From contig JBIKUD010000002.1 in the NCBI GenBank assembly GCA_044347745.1, positions 62,001-126,000 on the forward strand: a DNA stretch of 64,000 nt, in the 5' to 3' direction. This DNA comes from JAIBBV01 sp044347745. Lineage in GTDB: Bacteria; Bdellovibrionota_C; UBA2361; JAFLCA01. Both the position numbers and the translations under genes were made by a program. Below the pieces are notes generated by a model. It searched no databases. It was not told where the DNA came from and saw only the letters and a program-made list of their open reading frames with translations. Shown here one piece after another: positions 33,170 to 41,926 of this stretch (its first letter is position 1; each line of letters begins with the position of its first letter).

Positions 33170-34200
33170 CGCAAATTTTCCTCCGTAAAAACTTCAATTC
33201 TGTTAAGTCTGGACACTGCCAATATTTTTTGCTCGGTGCCTTCGTTATGAGCCGCCTGAAAATGGTTATCAAACGCCAAACGCGATTCTTGGTCAATTCC
33301 AGTGAGTCCGCTTGCTAATGCATCAAATGTCGAACGTAACTGTTCAATATAGAGATCAGCATTATTCACGCAAACATCGCGGTGCTCAATCCTGTCACCA
33401 TTGGCAGCAAATAATGAAATACTATTACGAGACAAGGAAATTACTCCTTCGGTGCCTTCAAGAAGTAATTCTTCCTTTTTAACCGGACTCGTAACACTCA
33501 ATAATGCGCGAACAGCACAGCTCTCACTAAATAGGCCTGATAATAGACAGGTGTCTTCGGTGTCGTACGTCCACCCGACTTTTTTTCCTCCAAGACGGGT
33601 TAAGGTCAAATCTCGCCCTTTTCCAAATAGAAATGAGAAAAGCCAGCAAGCATGCCACCCTAGGCCCAGCCAACACCCTCCACCGCGGGCTTTGTCCCAA
33701 TACCAAGAATTATTCTTATCGTTTATACAGAAGGTATAATCAGCATACCTAGGTCGCCCGATCAGCGGCAGCCATTTCTTTAGTAATTGAAAGGCGGGAT
33801 GATACCGGCGCTGTTGCGCGACAATCAAAGCAGTAAGGTTTGCATTAGATAGGAGATCGTATGCTTCCATTTCATCACAAGAGAGAGCTAGAGGTTTCTC
33901 CTTTAACACCGGAACTCGTCTAAACAATAGTTCCTTTATCGTGACAAAATGCTGATCGTTTGGTATCGCAACTATCGCCAAATCAAAATGGCCAAATTTC
34001 AGAGCTTCCGATATACTTGAAAAAGCTAATTCGTCTGATCCTAAGGTTATCACAGCCTCGGAACTCTTTTCGCATACTACGATCCTACCCACTTCCCCTG
34101 CTGCCTGAAGTGCCCTTGCAGCGTTTAGGTGTTCTCGCCCCTGCTTTCCCAATCCAACAATCAAGATGTTGAGTGGATACTGAAATTGCTGCTCTTGCAT
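33166..34200 (-). CDS. Gfo/Idh/MocA-family sugar dehydrogenase
   Basis: The 344-aa product begins with the NAD(P) Rossmann motif IVGLGKQGREHL and has the family's LKEKPLALS motif (catalytic Lys, about residue 98), then a C-terminal alpha/beta domain with GGGCWLGLGWHACW in place of the usual GGG.L.D.G.H. The family oxidises or reduces sugar and cyclitol hydroxyls; NtdC of the kanosamine pathway is a member. AGGAG lies ahead of ATG 34200. First gene of the operon, divergent from the Lrp-like regulator. Confidence 0.88.
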   Translation of the reverse strand: MQEQQFQYPLNILIVGLGKQGREHLNAARALQAAGEVGRIVVCEKSSEAVITLGSDELAFSSISEALKFGHFDLAIVAIPNDQHFVTIKELLFRRVPVLKEKPLALSCDEMEAYDLLSNANLTALIVAQQRRYHPAFQLLKKWLPLIGRPRYADYTFCINDKNNSWYWDKARGGGCWLGLGWHACWLFSFLFGKGRDLTLTRLGGKKVGWTYDTEDTCLLSGLFSESCAVRALLSVTSPVKKEELLLEGTEGVISLSRNSISLFAANGDRIEHRDVCVNNADLYIEQLRSTFDALASGLTGIDQESRLAFDNHFQAAHNEGTEQKILAVSRLNRIEVFTEENLR

Positions 34201-34301
34201 ATGCTGCTCCTAGGGTCAGTGTAGGTCGAACTTTGAAGCTTCAATTTTAGAACGTGCCCAGATTACACATTTATGGACAATTAGTTAAACTGATGTTATT
34301 T

Positions 34302-34331
34302 TGCCCAATATATTTGTAATAAATTTGGGCA
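34302..34331. promoter_or_regulatory. Inverted repeat at the regulator/operon divide
   Basis: TGCCCAA (34302-34308) and TTGGGCA (34325-34331) form a perfect 7-bp inverted repeat. A TGGACA (34274-34279) and TATTTT (34297-34302), spaced by 17, give a possible promoter, so the repeat would cover the transcription start. It is the best candidate for the binding site of the adjacent Lrp-like protein. Confidence 0.45.
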
Positions 34332-34333
34332 TT

Positions 34334-35323
34334 TTGAAACTATCACAAACAGAACGCGATCTAATTAGTTGCATTCAACTAAACGCAACTTTACCGCTAT
34401 CGCGATTAAGTAAGCATGCCAAACACCCACCGCATGTTTTGAACTACGCGCTACAGAAACTTAAAGATTCAGGAATTCTATTCTATCACGCATTTATCGA
34501 TATTTCGGCGCTCGATATAGTCCAGTACACAGTATTTTTCTCACTCTCACCTAGTATGAAAGCGTCAAAAGAGTCCCTGATCTCCTATCTGGTATCCTCA
34601 GAGCAGGTGTCGTGGCTCGGCCTTCTTGGAGGTGATTTTCAATGTGGAGTTTCAATTTGCGTTCGCACCGTACCAGAGCTTTCTGAGTTTCTTACCAAGC
34701 TTGGTGACAAATTTGGTGGCATTTTTTTTGAGAAGTCAATTGCAGTATTGTCTCGTCTATATCATTTCAGGATGAAATACCTTTCCCCTCGGAAAGGCCC
34801 TGTAGATTATTTGGAAATCGGAGGGACGCCCAGCAGATTCAAAGGTGATGAACTTGATCACAAGATTCTATCAACCCTTGTAAAGAGCTCCTCGCCAACA
34901 CGAAGAGAAGTAGCCGCTAAACTTGGAATACCACATTCAACAGTTGATTATCGAATAGCTCGTATGGAAAAGGAACGCGTTATTGTTGGTCACACGTATC
35001 TAGCAAATACCTCAGCTTTCGGTGTGCATATGTATCTCTTAGTCCTATATGTGAAAACAGTTGATGAAAAATTTAAGCGCTCTTTGTTCGATTTTTGCGC
35101 TAAACATCAAAATGTTAATTTTTTGATAGAATACCTAGGAGCGTGGGATTATGAGATTGGCGTAGAAGTAGAGAATGCAAAAGATATCTTGACTATAACC
35201 GAACAAGTATACGCCAGCTTTGCTGAAATGCTAAATACAGTCAAAGTCCTTCAGGTATTCGACTACCCGAAAGTCTCTAAGTATCCATTTCGATCGTATT
35301 CATCACTCAACCCCGACGATTAA
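34334..35323 (+). CDS. Double Lrp/AsnC-like transcriptional regulator
   Basis: The 329-aa product contains two successive winged-helix regions: the first at residues 3-50 (SQTERDLISCIQLNATLPLS) and the second near 175-225 (DELDHKILSTLVKSSSPTRR, AAKLGIPHSTVDYRIARME). Each is followed by an alpha/beta ligand-like domain, so it is a tandem duplication of the Lrp/AsnC plan in one chain. Lrp proteins bind amino acids or metabolites and form oligomers on DNA. I prefer TTG 34334 over TTG 34301 because a promoter appears to overlap the latter. It is divergent from the amino-sugar-like operon and probably controls it. Confidence 0.75.
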   Translation: MKLSQTERDLISCIQLNATLPLSRLSKHAKHPPHVLNYALQKLKDSGILFYHAFIDISALDIVQYTVFFSLSPSMKASKESLISYLVSSEQVSWLGLLGGDFQCGVSICVRTVPELSEFLTKLGDKFGGIFFEKSIAVLSRLYHFRMKYLSPRKGPVDYLEIGGTPSRFKGDELDHKILSTLVKSSSPTRREVAAKLGIPHSTVDYRIARMEKERVIVGHTYLANTSAFGVHMYLLVLYVKTVDEKFKRSLFDFCAKHQNVNFLIEYLGAWDYEIGVEVENAKDILTITEQVYASFAEMLNTVKVLQVFDYPKVSKYPFRSYSSLNPDD

Positions 35324-35838
35324 CTCCGCTAGCGAGGATGCTACAGAGCAGTGGTCTCTCGCTGCTAAGGAATAGCATGCATTCGGGAACGTACGATGAA
35401 CAGCTACCCACTTGAGGCTACGGGAGTAGTGAATTAAGTGAAGTAAAATACTGATGTTCGACCCACTTCCAGACTTTAAAGTGCAGGGCAAAGTTCTCTT
35501 TGTGCAGAATCCCCCTCTGATTCGACCTGGACACAAACTGACGTCCTCCACTCATCCAGGTTCAGGGAAAAAAAATCTTACCCTCTTCTTCCAAAAACAC
35601 CTAAGAAAAAATGTCTTTAAAAATACTTATGCTTAACTTTATTGCCGTGGGTCCGTCCAAACATAAGCTGTCTTTAGCCAAAGTGAGCCCTTAGCTATGT
35701 AAAAGCCTAATCCCACAACGCAAAATAGATTGACCTACTTCAAACTAAGTATACTAACCCGTAGGCTGGTCACGATCAGTCGGTTCAAGTCTGACTAAGT
35801 CAGCAGTTCTCGGGGGTCCGACATTGCTCAGGGGTGCC
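35324..35838. other. Intergenic region containing repeat R3
   Basis: The regulator and family B copy 3 converge here. The first 300 bases show no gene, promoter or strong hairpin. The rest is the diverged repeat listed next, which abuts the B gene stop. Confidence 0.5.
35640..35825. repeat. Cassette intergenic repeat R3, diverged copy
   Basis: The segment aligns with R1 and R2 along its length (shared blocks GGTCCGTCC, TAGCCAAA/CAGCCAAA, CGCAAAATAGAT, GGTTCAAG/AGTTCAAG, GGGTCCG/GTGTCCGG) in the same orientation, but with many substitutions. It lies directly after family B copy 3, the place where the next cassette would begin. Confidence 0.75.
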
Positions 35839-36501
35839 TTAGAGGCCATCGGCGGTGTCCACGATTTCGCTCGTATTTGCCTCCCTAAGGACTTCAACCT
35901 TTCCCTGAGCATTGGCTAACTCGCGCTCTGTCTCTGGGGAAATTGTGTAGGTGGGCGGTACGATATTGTTGTCGCTAGAGGGAACCCCGTAGGCTTCTCT
36001 TATTTCTTCCAATTTTGATTGTGGGTCTTTCCCGGCTCGAAAAATTTCTTTTCCGTTCAAATCAGAACAAGCATCTGGATAGCTATACCCATTTACATAC
36101 AAACATCCGCCAATTGTAAATGCTTGAGGAATTTCATAAAACTCAAGTTCGTCTGGCTCGTAAGGGGCGGCTGTCGCAAATACTCTAACCGTAGCCCCCT
36201 GCTTTTCATTATATTCTTTAATATCCGCCTCAATTTGTTTCCGTCCTTCAATATTCGGCATGCCATAAATAGCTGACCTTGGTTCGGGGCCCGGTGTGGG
36301 GTACGGAATAATTTTTCCATCTTTGAACATGCGCTTTGGCAGTTTAATTTGATCGTATCTTTCTGATTTTTGTAGATGCTCCGATTCTGCAACTGGGCCC
36401 TCCGTTGGCGTGGGAGCGGGTGTCTCTATTTGCGCAAATCCGTTTGAAACAAGCAAAAAATGAGCGCCCACAATTATTAAAAACAAATGAGGTACCTTCA
36501 T
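35839..36501 (-). CDS. Secreted family B protein, copy 3
   Basis: The 220-aa product has a signal peptide (LFLIIVGAHFLLVSNGFA) and the family blocks KRMFKDGKIIPYPTP, FYEIPQAFTIGGCLYVNGYS continuing into YPDAC, EIFRAGKDPQSKLEEIREA, NIVPPTY and the terminus IVDTADGL. It is more diverged than the other two and has no family A gene after it. GAGAGGAT precedes the ATG, which overlaps the stop of the gene X remnant. Function unknown. Confidence 0.7.
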   Translation of the reverse strand: MKVPHLFLIIVGAHFLLVSNGFAQIETPAPTPTEGPVAESEHLQKSERYDQIKLPKRMFKDGKIIPYPTPGPEPRSAIYGMPNIEGRKQIEADIKEYNEKQGATVRVFATAAPYEPDELEFYEIPQAFTIGGCLYVNGYSYPDACSDLNGKEIFRAGKDPQSKLEEIREAYGVPSSDNNIVPPTYTISPETERELANAQGKVEVLREANTSEIVDTADGL

Positions 36502-36849
36502 ATCCTCTCTCGGAATAACAAAAATATAGCGCGATGGTGGATGTAGATTAACGGAGGAGTAAAAACATTAAAATCAACTCCAGCCGCTTTAATGTCACGA
36601 TAGTATCGAAAGAACCCATCGCCAAAACAATCTAAGCCCCAGTATTTACCCAGTTGGCAGAATTAGGCAGCCCCCAAAAGCTACATGCGTCGAGATATAC
36701 GTGGGATCATGGTGGTCAAAAATCCAATACGTAGAGTAGAAGGCGCCAATTCGATTGGCCGCGTCATGTAAAAGAACGATCTGGGAGCAGATGTTTGGGA
36801 CTACCAAGTAGCAGCCCTCTTTCTTGTTTAAAAAACGGTTTCGGTCGCT
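36498..36849 (-). pseudogene. Gene X remnant upstream of family B copy 3
   Basis: Two adjacent open stretches without start codons lie here. One (36646-36849) reads CYLVVPNICSQIVLLHDAAN, then IGAFYSTYWIFDHHD. After a frameshift another reads FFRYYRDIKAAGVDFNVF and ends with a TGA overlapping the B gene ATG. The second matches HRYYRNMKARGGDYTVFMRP upstream of copy 2. It looks like a decayed coding sequence. Confidence 0.4.
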
Positions 36850-36869
36850 ACTCTAATTGCGGTGGGCCC

Positions 36870-38444
36870 TTAGGGTTTTAATGAGGGGCTGCTGGCTTCC
36901 CAGTTTGCCAGTCCCTGAGCTCTCACCTCTCGCACAACGGAGACACGAACGGGGGCTCCTGAGCGTAAATGCTGCTCTAAGGCAACTGCAATTTGGTGCG
37001 CCAATACTGCGGTTTGGCTATCGCTGACCTCTTCCGATTTCACGGCAACATGCAGCTCTCGCCCCGCTTGGTACACATAGGCTTGGGCCACACCTTTAAA
37101 TTCAAGCGCAATTTTTTCCATGTCAGCCATTCGCTTGAGTGTTGCTTGCAAATCTTCTCGTCTTGCCCCAGGGCGTGCGCCGGATATGGCGTCAACAATG
37201 CGCAGTAGCGGCGCAATGAGGGATTCGTCGGCAACTTCTTTGTGATGGGCGGCTACGGCATTAACAACAACTTGGTCTTCGCCTTGCGCCCTTAAAAAAT
37301 CAGCGCCAGCTAACGCGTGAGACAGTCCTTTGTGATCAAAGGCGGCTTTACCAATGTCATGCAAAAAAGCTGCCCGCACAAACTGCTGTCGTTGCTTGTC
37401 TGGAAGTCCAAGTTCGGCCCCCATTAAACGGGCAAGATTGGCGCACTCAATTAAATGTTCAAGCACATTTTGTGATGCACTGGCGCGAAATTTTAATTGT
37501 CCAAGGAGCTCTAATGCTGCGCGGTCTAGTCCCTGCACTCCAGCTTGAGCGGCGGCGGCTTGGCCTGTGTGTAGCGCTTGTTCTTCGAGTTCTTTTGATA
37601 CTTGTTCCACAACTTGCGCAATTCGAGACGGCTGAATTCGGCCATCGGCCATTAATAGCTCTAGTGCTCTGCGCGCAATTTCACGGCGCTGAGGCTGGTG
37701 ACTGGAAAGCATGATTTGCCCTGGAATTTCTTCTAGCAACACGTCAACCCCTGTCAGACTTTCAAAGGCGCGCACATTGCGGCCGTCGCGTCCAATAATG
37801 CGAGACTTCATATCATCATCTTTAAGGGGAAGCAGGGTGACGCATTTTTCATGCGCGATCTGCTGCGCAAGGCGCTCCATACTTTGCACTAATATGGCTC
37901 GTGCCTCAGTCTCAACACTCTGCGCGGCTTCTTGAATGGCTTTGGCCGATTGGGCCAAAAGCAAAGACTGTATGGATTTTTTTTCTGTTTCTAATACGAG
38001 GTCTCTCGCGGCTTGTACGGAGAGGCCCGACAATTTGGCTAATTTTTCTTGGTACTGGTTTTTTTCGCTGGCAAGTTCTGCTTCTTGGGCCTTAAGCTCT
38101 TGAGCTTGGTTTTGTATTTTGAGTTCAAGTTCTGCAAGTTTTTGAGTTTGTAGTTCTACACTTTTTTGTTTTTGCTCCAGGGTCTGCTCTCGTTCGGCAA
38201 TCAGTTGACGTTGAAGTTCTAAATCGCGCTTGGATTGTTTGTTTTCATCTAAGAGAATTTGTTTGGCTTTTAGTTCGGCATCGAGCACACGGGCTTGGCC
38301 CTTGCGTTCGGCGTCGGCAAGAATTCTGCGGGCGTGCCGCTGAATACGCAGGCCCATCCAACGCACACGCCAGAACTGGCCCAGTGCTGCGCCGGTGGCG
38401 AGTGCCAAAAGAACAATAATGGGTATAGTTAAAGGCCCGTACAT
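36870..38444 (-). CDS. rny: Ribonuclease Y
   Basis: The 524-aa product has the full RNase Y plan: an N-terminal membrane helix (TIPIIVLLALATGAALG), a long coiled coil (about 30-190), a KH domain (MKSRIIGRDGRNVRAFE, about 215-280) and an HD metal-dependent phosphohydrolase domain (AAFLHDIGKA with Asp-His, about 350-450). It is an endonuclease that starts mRNA decay at the membrane. It lies just downstream of the cyclo-ligase gene on the same strand, separated by 36 bases. Confidence 0.95.
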   Translation of the reverse strand: MYGPLTIPIIVLLALATGAALGQFWRVRWMGLRIQRHARRILADAERKGQARVLDAELKAKQILLDENKQSKRDLELQRQLIAEREQTLEQKQKSVELQTQKLAELELKIQNQAQELKAQEAELASEKNQYQEKLAKLSGLSVQAARDLVLETEKKSIQSLLLAQSAKAIQEAAQSVETEARAILVQSMERLAQQIAHEKCVTLLPLKDDDMKSRIIGRDGRNVRAFESLTGVDVLLEEIPGQIMLSSHQPQRREIARRALELLMADGRIQPSRIAQVVEQVSKELEEQALHTGQAAAAQAGVQGLDRAALELLGQLKFRASASQNVLEHLIECANLARLMGAELGLPDKQRQQFVRAAFLHDIGKAAFDHKGLSHALAGADFLRAQGEDQVVVNAVAAHHKEVADESLIAPLLRIVDAISGARPGARREDLQATLKRMADMEKIALEFKGVAQAYVYQAGRELHVAVKSEEVSDSQTAVLAHQIAVALEQHLRSGAPVRVSVVREVRAQGLANWEASSPSLKP

Positions 38445-38480
38445 ATTATGTTTTTTGGGCCTCGTTTAGTTTAGAGGCCG

Positions 38481-39107
38481 TTACTCGTCATACCTATCGT
38501 CATAATCGAGACTTGTCCGTAGTGCTGCTCTTTCGTGGCAAACCCAGTCCATGGTGATGTCGTGGGAGCGACTGGGCACCTTTGGAATCATCTGTAGGCT
38601 AAAACAAACGCCAATTTTTATAGCTGGCTGCATGCCCGCCCGCGCAAGAAAGCGGTCGTAATATCCCCCGCCCCGTCCAACCCGATTCCCTGTGGCGTCA
38701 AAGGCAAGGCCGGGCACAATGACCACAGTTTGTGGTGCATTTGCAAAATCGTATAAAACTCCAGTTTCAGAACTTGGCTCCGGAATTCCAAAATGGCCCG
38801 ATTCCATTGAGTTAACCCAATCTTTGCCGACTGAGACAAAGCTCATACTGCGGTCCGCCAGTGAGCGCGGCAAATAAACTGATCGTTTATCCAACTGCTC
38901 TGATATGAACTCTGAGAGGTCCACTTCACCCGGGAAGTGTGAAACCCAGGCCAAGATATGTTCAATTTCTTGGGGGATATCAACATCGAGAATGGTAGTC
39001 AGCTGTTCAGAAACTTCTCGACTCGCAACAGTGAGCCAACGCTCATCCAGTCGGGCCAAGATTTTTTTCATGTCAGACCGGATTTCCTGAACTTGTTTTG
39101 ATGACAC
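38481..39107 (-). CDS. 5-formyltetrahydrofolate cyclo-ligase
   Basis: The 208-aa product has the family signature GRGGGYYDRFLARAG (nucleotide-binding loop) preceded by VIVPGLAFDATGNR. It uses ATP to convert 5-formyl-THF to 5,10-methenyl-THF and so recycles folate. The GTG start follows GGGGAGG by eight bases. It is probably cotranscribed with rny, a pairing seen in other bacteria. Confidence 0.92.
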   Translation of the reverse strand: MSSKQVQEIRSDMKKILARLDERWLTVASREVSEQLTTILDVDIPQEIEHILAWVSHFPGEVDLSEFISEQLDKRSVYLPRSLADRSMSFVSVGKDWVNSMESGHFGIPEPSSETGVLYDFANAPQTVVIVPGLAFDATGNRVGRGGGYYDRFLARAGMQPAIKIGVCFSLQMIPKVPSRSHDITMDWVCHERAALRTSLDYDDRYDE

Positions 39108-39458
39108 TACCTACACCTCCCCTCGTTTCTTGATGTCGAAGAGGCTAGCTCTTTGGCATCTCCCCACTTTCATACGGCTGATGCTCTGAGAGCACAACCC
39201 ACCGCGCCCAGATTTTAGTTTGAACACTCATTCTTTAAACCCAGCCTCAAAAAGCTCATAAAAATATGGACGGCTAAACCTCCACAATTGCTCCAATATT
39301 TCGAGAGTTTCGGCCAGCGTGTGGCGGCATTTTTTGGCCCCAAAACCAAAAGCATCTTTTAAAAAGAGCCGACAAGAGCATCAGTCGCCCCTGAAAAAGA
39401 CTCTCAAGAAGTGAAGACTACAGAACATACAAGCAATCCTGTTGTTAGGGGGTGCATT
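39108..39458. other. Intergenic region upstream of the cyclo-ligase gene
   Basis: About 350 bases between divergent genes. In other proteobacteria 6S RNA often lies directly upstream of this cyclo-ligase, so it is a logical place for ssrS, but I cannot fit the 6S fold by eye. A minus-strand frame of about 45 codons (KKCRHTLAETLEILEQLWRF, ending FEAGFKE) looks protein-like but has no start codon. The region also carries AGGGGG ahead of the protease start. Confidence 0.35.
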
Positions 39459-40133
39459 TTGAAGAGACGTGAACAAAAACGGGTAACATTCATAAAAAGC
39501 CTCAAACACTCACGTTCTGCTCTTCTTTTGTTCGCTTTCATTTTGAGTACTGTCATTCCACTTAGGGCATTTGCCGAAAGTTTTCTTGTCTGCGCTCCAC
39601 AAACCGACCTCTCAAGCGATTTGGTTTCAGCGCGCTCCAAAGTGCCTGCTTGGGAGTATCTGCTTGTCACCCTCCTACTCCAGGTGTCACCGTCTGAGCT
39701 CCGCGCCACACCAACCATTCACGTCGTGCACGATCCAGAGCTTAACGCCTATATGGGCAAGAATGGGCGTTTAACCCTGACTACTGGCTTATTGGGGGCG
39801 GTCACAGAAAAATCGGAAATGGTGTATGTACTGGGTCACGAGTTAGGTCATTTGGCCCGTTCGCCGCTGCAAAGCCCCAAAAATAGGAGTTACCAAGCAC
39901 TTTTTGCTCATGGTGCGGCGCACCTTGATACTCATGCCGAAATCGAGGCCGACCAATTTGCCATAGAACTGCTCCAGAAGTCAGAGTTGGACCTGAAGGC
40001 TCCGCATCGGGTGCTTAATCGCCTTACCCAGGCTTCTCAAGGCCCCAAAGGGCTCGGGGAGTCTGTCGATCGGCATCTCCTTAAGTCGGTGGCCTTGGCA
40101 GCGCGAATTTCAGCCTTGTCTGAACTGAATTAA
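39459..40133 (+). CDS. M48-family zinc metalloprotease, secreted
   Basis: The 224-aa product has a basic N-terminus and signal sequence (SALLLFAFILSTVIPLRAFA). A gluzincin active site follows: HELGH (two zinc His and catalytic Glu) about 95 residues after the signal sequence, then the third ligand in EIEADQFAIELL. Similar to the periplasmic BepA/LoiP group, which handles outer membrane protein assembly. I choose TTG 39459 because AGGGGG lies six bases upstream; the frame also allows GTG 39411. It stands alone. Confidence 0.85.
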   Translation: MKRREQKRVTFIKSLKHSRSALLLFAFILSTVIPLRAFAESFLVCAPQTDLSSDLVSARSKVPAWEYLLVTLLLQVSPSELRATPTIHVVHDPELNAYMGKNGRLTLTTGLLGAVTEKSEMVYVLGHELGHLARSPLQSPKNRSYQALFAHGAAHLDTHAEIEADQFAIELLQKSELDLKAPHRVLNRLTQASQGPKGLGESVDRHLLKSVALAARISALSELN

Positions 40134-40362
40134 AAACTAAGAAAAATTAGTAGGTTAGACTGGGCCTATTTGGGAATTAGCTGGTGCCGGGCTCCTTTGT
40201 CCGGCCAAAGGCCAAATTTCCCCGCGATTTGTTTAAGGAAAATATGGGCTAATCCGATATTCCCCTAGTACGAGGAGTTCCCCATCGCCCAGGCAGGGTT
40301 GAGTGAGCATAGCGGCTCGCAATCACCCGCCGGCTAACGAATTGTTAAGAAGAGCGATAATC

Positions 40363-41130
40363 ATGTTTCCAGGTGAAGAGTCCCCAGTCGTCCTAACCAC
40401 CGTAGAGCGAAATAAAGCCTCCGTGCTCATCGTGGAGACGGAGCCTAACGATCGCAACAACATGCGTACAGCCATTAAAAACTTAGGTTATGGCGGTGTA
40501 AGCGACGTACCAAATCACATGCAAGCCATCGAAAAAATTCAGGGCCGCCGATTTACGCACATTATTTTTGATGCGAAAAAAACAAACATGCCTACTCAAG
40601 AGTTCCTTAAAAAGGTGCTTGAGATTGACAGCCAAACAATTGCGATTCCTTCATCATATCAGCCTAATGTAGACGATGTGTTCGATTTGCTGATCATGGG
40701 TGCCCGCGGTTATCTTTGTAAGCCCTTCACTGCCGACACTCTTGAACTCGCCATTGCCATGGCGACTAAAGGCGATCCGATTTCCGATGCAGTGCTTCAA
40801 GCCAAAGACAGAAATGAGGCGCTGGTTGCTATCATGATGTCCAGTTTAGATAAAACCGCCACAATTATGCGCCAGGCGCAGCAGTTTGAAACAGCGAAGC
40901 GCGAAATTCCAAAAGCCATGGGAACCTTGCGTCGCTCGGCTGAACTTGCCAAAACCTTCGCAAAAGGCGGAGAAGACGGCTTAATTGAAGCCATGGAAAA
41001 ATTCTGTATCGAACGCAGCAAAGGGCCTGCTACTCGTCTTGGTCGACTTCGTAAACGTCTTAAAACGACACGCGCGGAGCCAGGTGAGGAAGATGGCGAG
41101 AGCGACAGTGAGCAGCCTCCAGCAAAGTAG
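40363..41130 (+). CDS. Receiver-domain protein with helical C-terminal extension
   Basis: The 255-aa product has an N-terminal receiver-like domain (about 18-135: ASVLIVETEPNDRNNMRTAI, phosphoacceptor Asp in HIIFDAKKTNM, Lys in YLCKPF) in which the acidic pocket is changed from DD to ET. A helical region and a highly charged tail rich in Arg, Glu and Asp follow. The altered pocket suggests phosphorylation may be weak or absent. GTG 40303 with an AGGG upstream is an alternative start. Partner unknown. Confidence 0.75.
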   Translation: MFPGEESPVVLTTVERNKASVLIVETEPNDRNNMRTAIKNLGYGGVSDVPNHMQAIEKIQGRRFTHIIFDAKKTNMPTQEFLKKVLEIDSQTIAIPSSYQPNVDDVFDLLIMGARGYLCKPFTADTLELAIAMATKGDPISDAVLQAKDRNEALVAIMMSSLDKTATIMRQAQQFETAKREIPKAMGTLRRSAELAKTFAKGGEDGLIEAMEKFCIERSKGPATRLGRLRKRLKTTRAEPGEEDGESDSEQPPAK

Positions 41131-41145
41131 GCCTGCCACGCGGCA

Positions 41146-41802
41146 TTAGGAATGTAATTTTCGTTCTAAGCGCGCAATATCAAGCGTCTCTGCCAAACTA
41201 ACAAGATCTTTAAGACTTCGGCACTCATTTTGAGCGAGCTGCACCAGCGCACCTTTCGTAATCTTAAAAATGAGCGAGCAGGAACCATTTTTTAACGTAT
41301 ATAAAGTTGCCTTTCTCCCTCGCACTTCAATCTGCTCTTGGTTCTCAAAACGAAGCATCGGTGGTTCAAGTTCGGCAAATGCATGCACAAGCCCAAAGGG
41401 CAGCATGGAGGCATATTTTGGATGCGGCACTAAAATTCGCACGCGCACATCTGCCACATTTGCAGCCGAATACACTCGCTCAGCTTCTACATATTCGTGC
41501 ATCTGTGCTCCGGACTGCTGACCGCCGACGTACAGTCCGGTCGCAGGTGCAACCCAGGTATTTAGTTCGAGATACCCTTCCGCAATGGTAAACAGTGCAG
41601 CAAACTCGGTTCCGGGTTTAAGCCATTTGGGGCCGTTAATATCTTCGCCGCTGCGATTGCGCTCGAAGGCCTGCATTTCAGGCGAAACAAGTAATTCTTT
41701 AAGGGGATCTGCCAGAGTGAGACGAGGCAGAGTGAGACCAGGAATGCTGACGCAACCGACTAAGAGCGTGAGTATAATTCGGCTTACTGTGATGCCTGCC
41801 AT
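41146..41802 (-). CDS. Putative lipoprotein
   Basis: The 218-aa product starts at ATG 41802 behind GAGGATC. It has a lipoprotein signal (RIILTLLVGC, Cys near residue 17), so it should be acylated and held in a membrane. The remainder is a compact alpha/beta-looking domain with VRVRILVPHPKY and one Cys near the C-terminus. No family recognised. It is convergent with the receiver-domain gene, 15 bases apart. Confidence 0.65.
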   Translation of the reverse strand: MAGITVSRIILTLLVGCVSIPGLTLPRLTLADPLKELLVSPEMQAFERNRSGEDINGPKWLKPGTEFAALFTIAEGYLELNTWVAPATGLYVGGQQSGAQMHEYVEAERVYSAANVADVRVRILVPHPKYASMLPFGLVHAFAELEPPMLRFENQEQIEVRGRKATLYTLKNGSCSLIFKITKGALVQLAQNECRSLKDLVSLAETLDIARLERKLHS

Positions 41803-41926
41803 AAGAGATCCTCTAGCTTTGTTATGGGAACTTATACGCAGCGCGAAGCATGGCATATCTACTGAAAATGCCAGCATTTTTATGGTGAAGCTGGTCATCA
41901 ATTAAACCAGCGTTCGCTCTTTGGCC

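Noticed and set aside
39108..39410. 6S RNA (ssrS) upstream of the cyclo-ligase gene
   Set aside because: Position fits known synteny, but I could not find the closing stem and central bubble of 6S RNA by eye.
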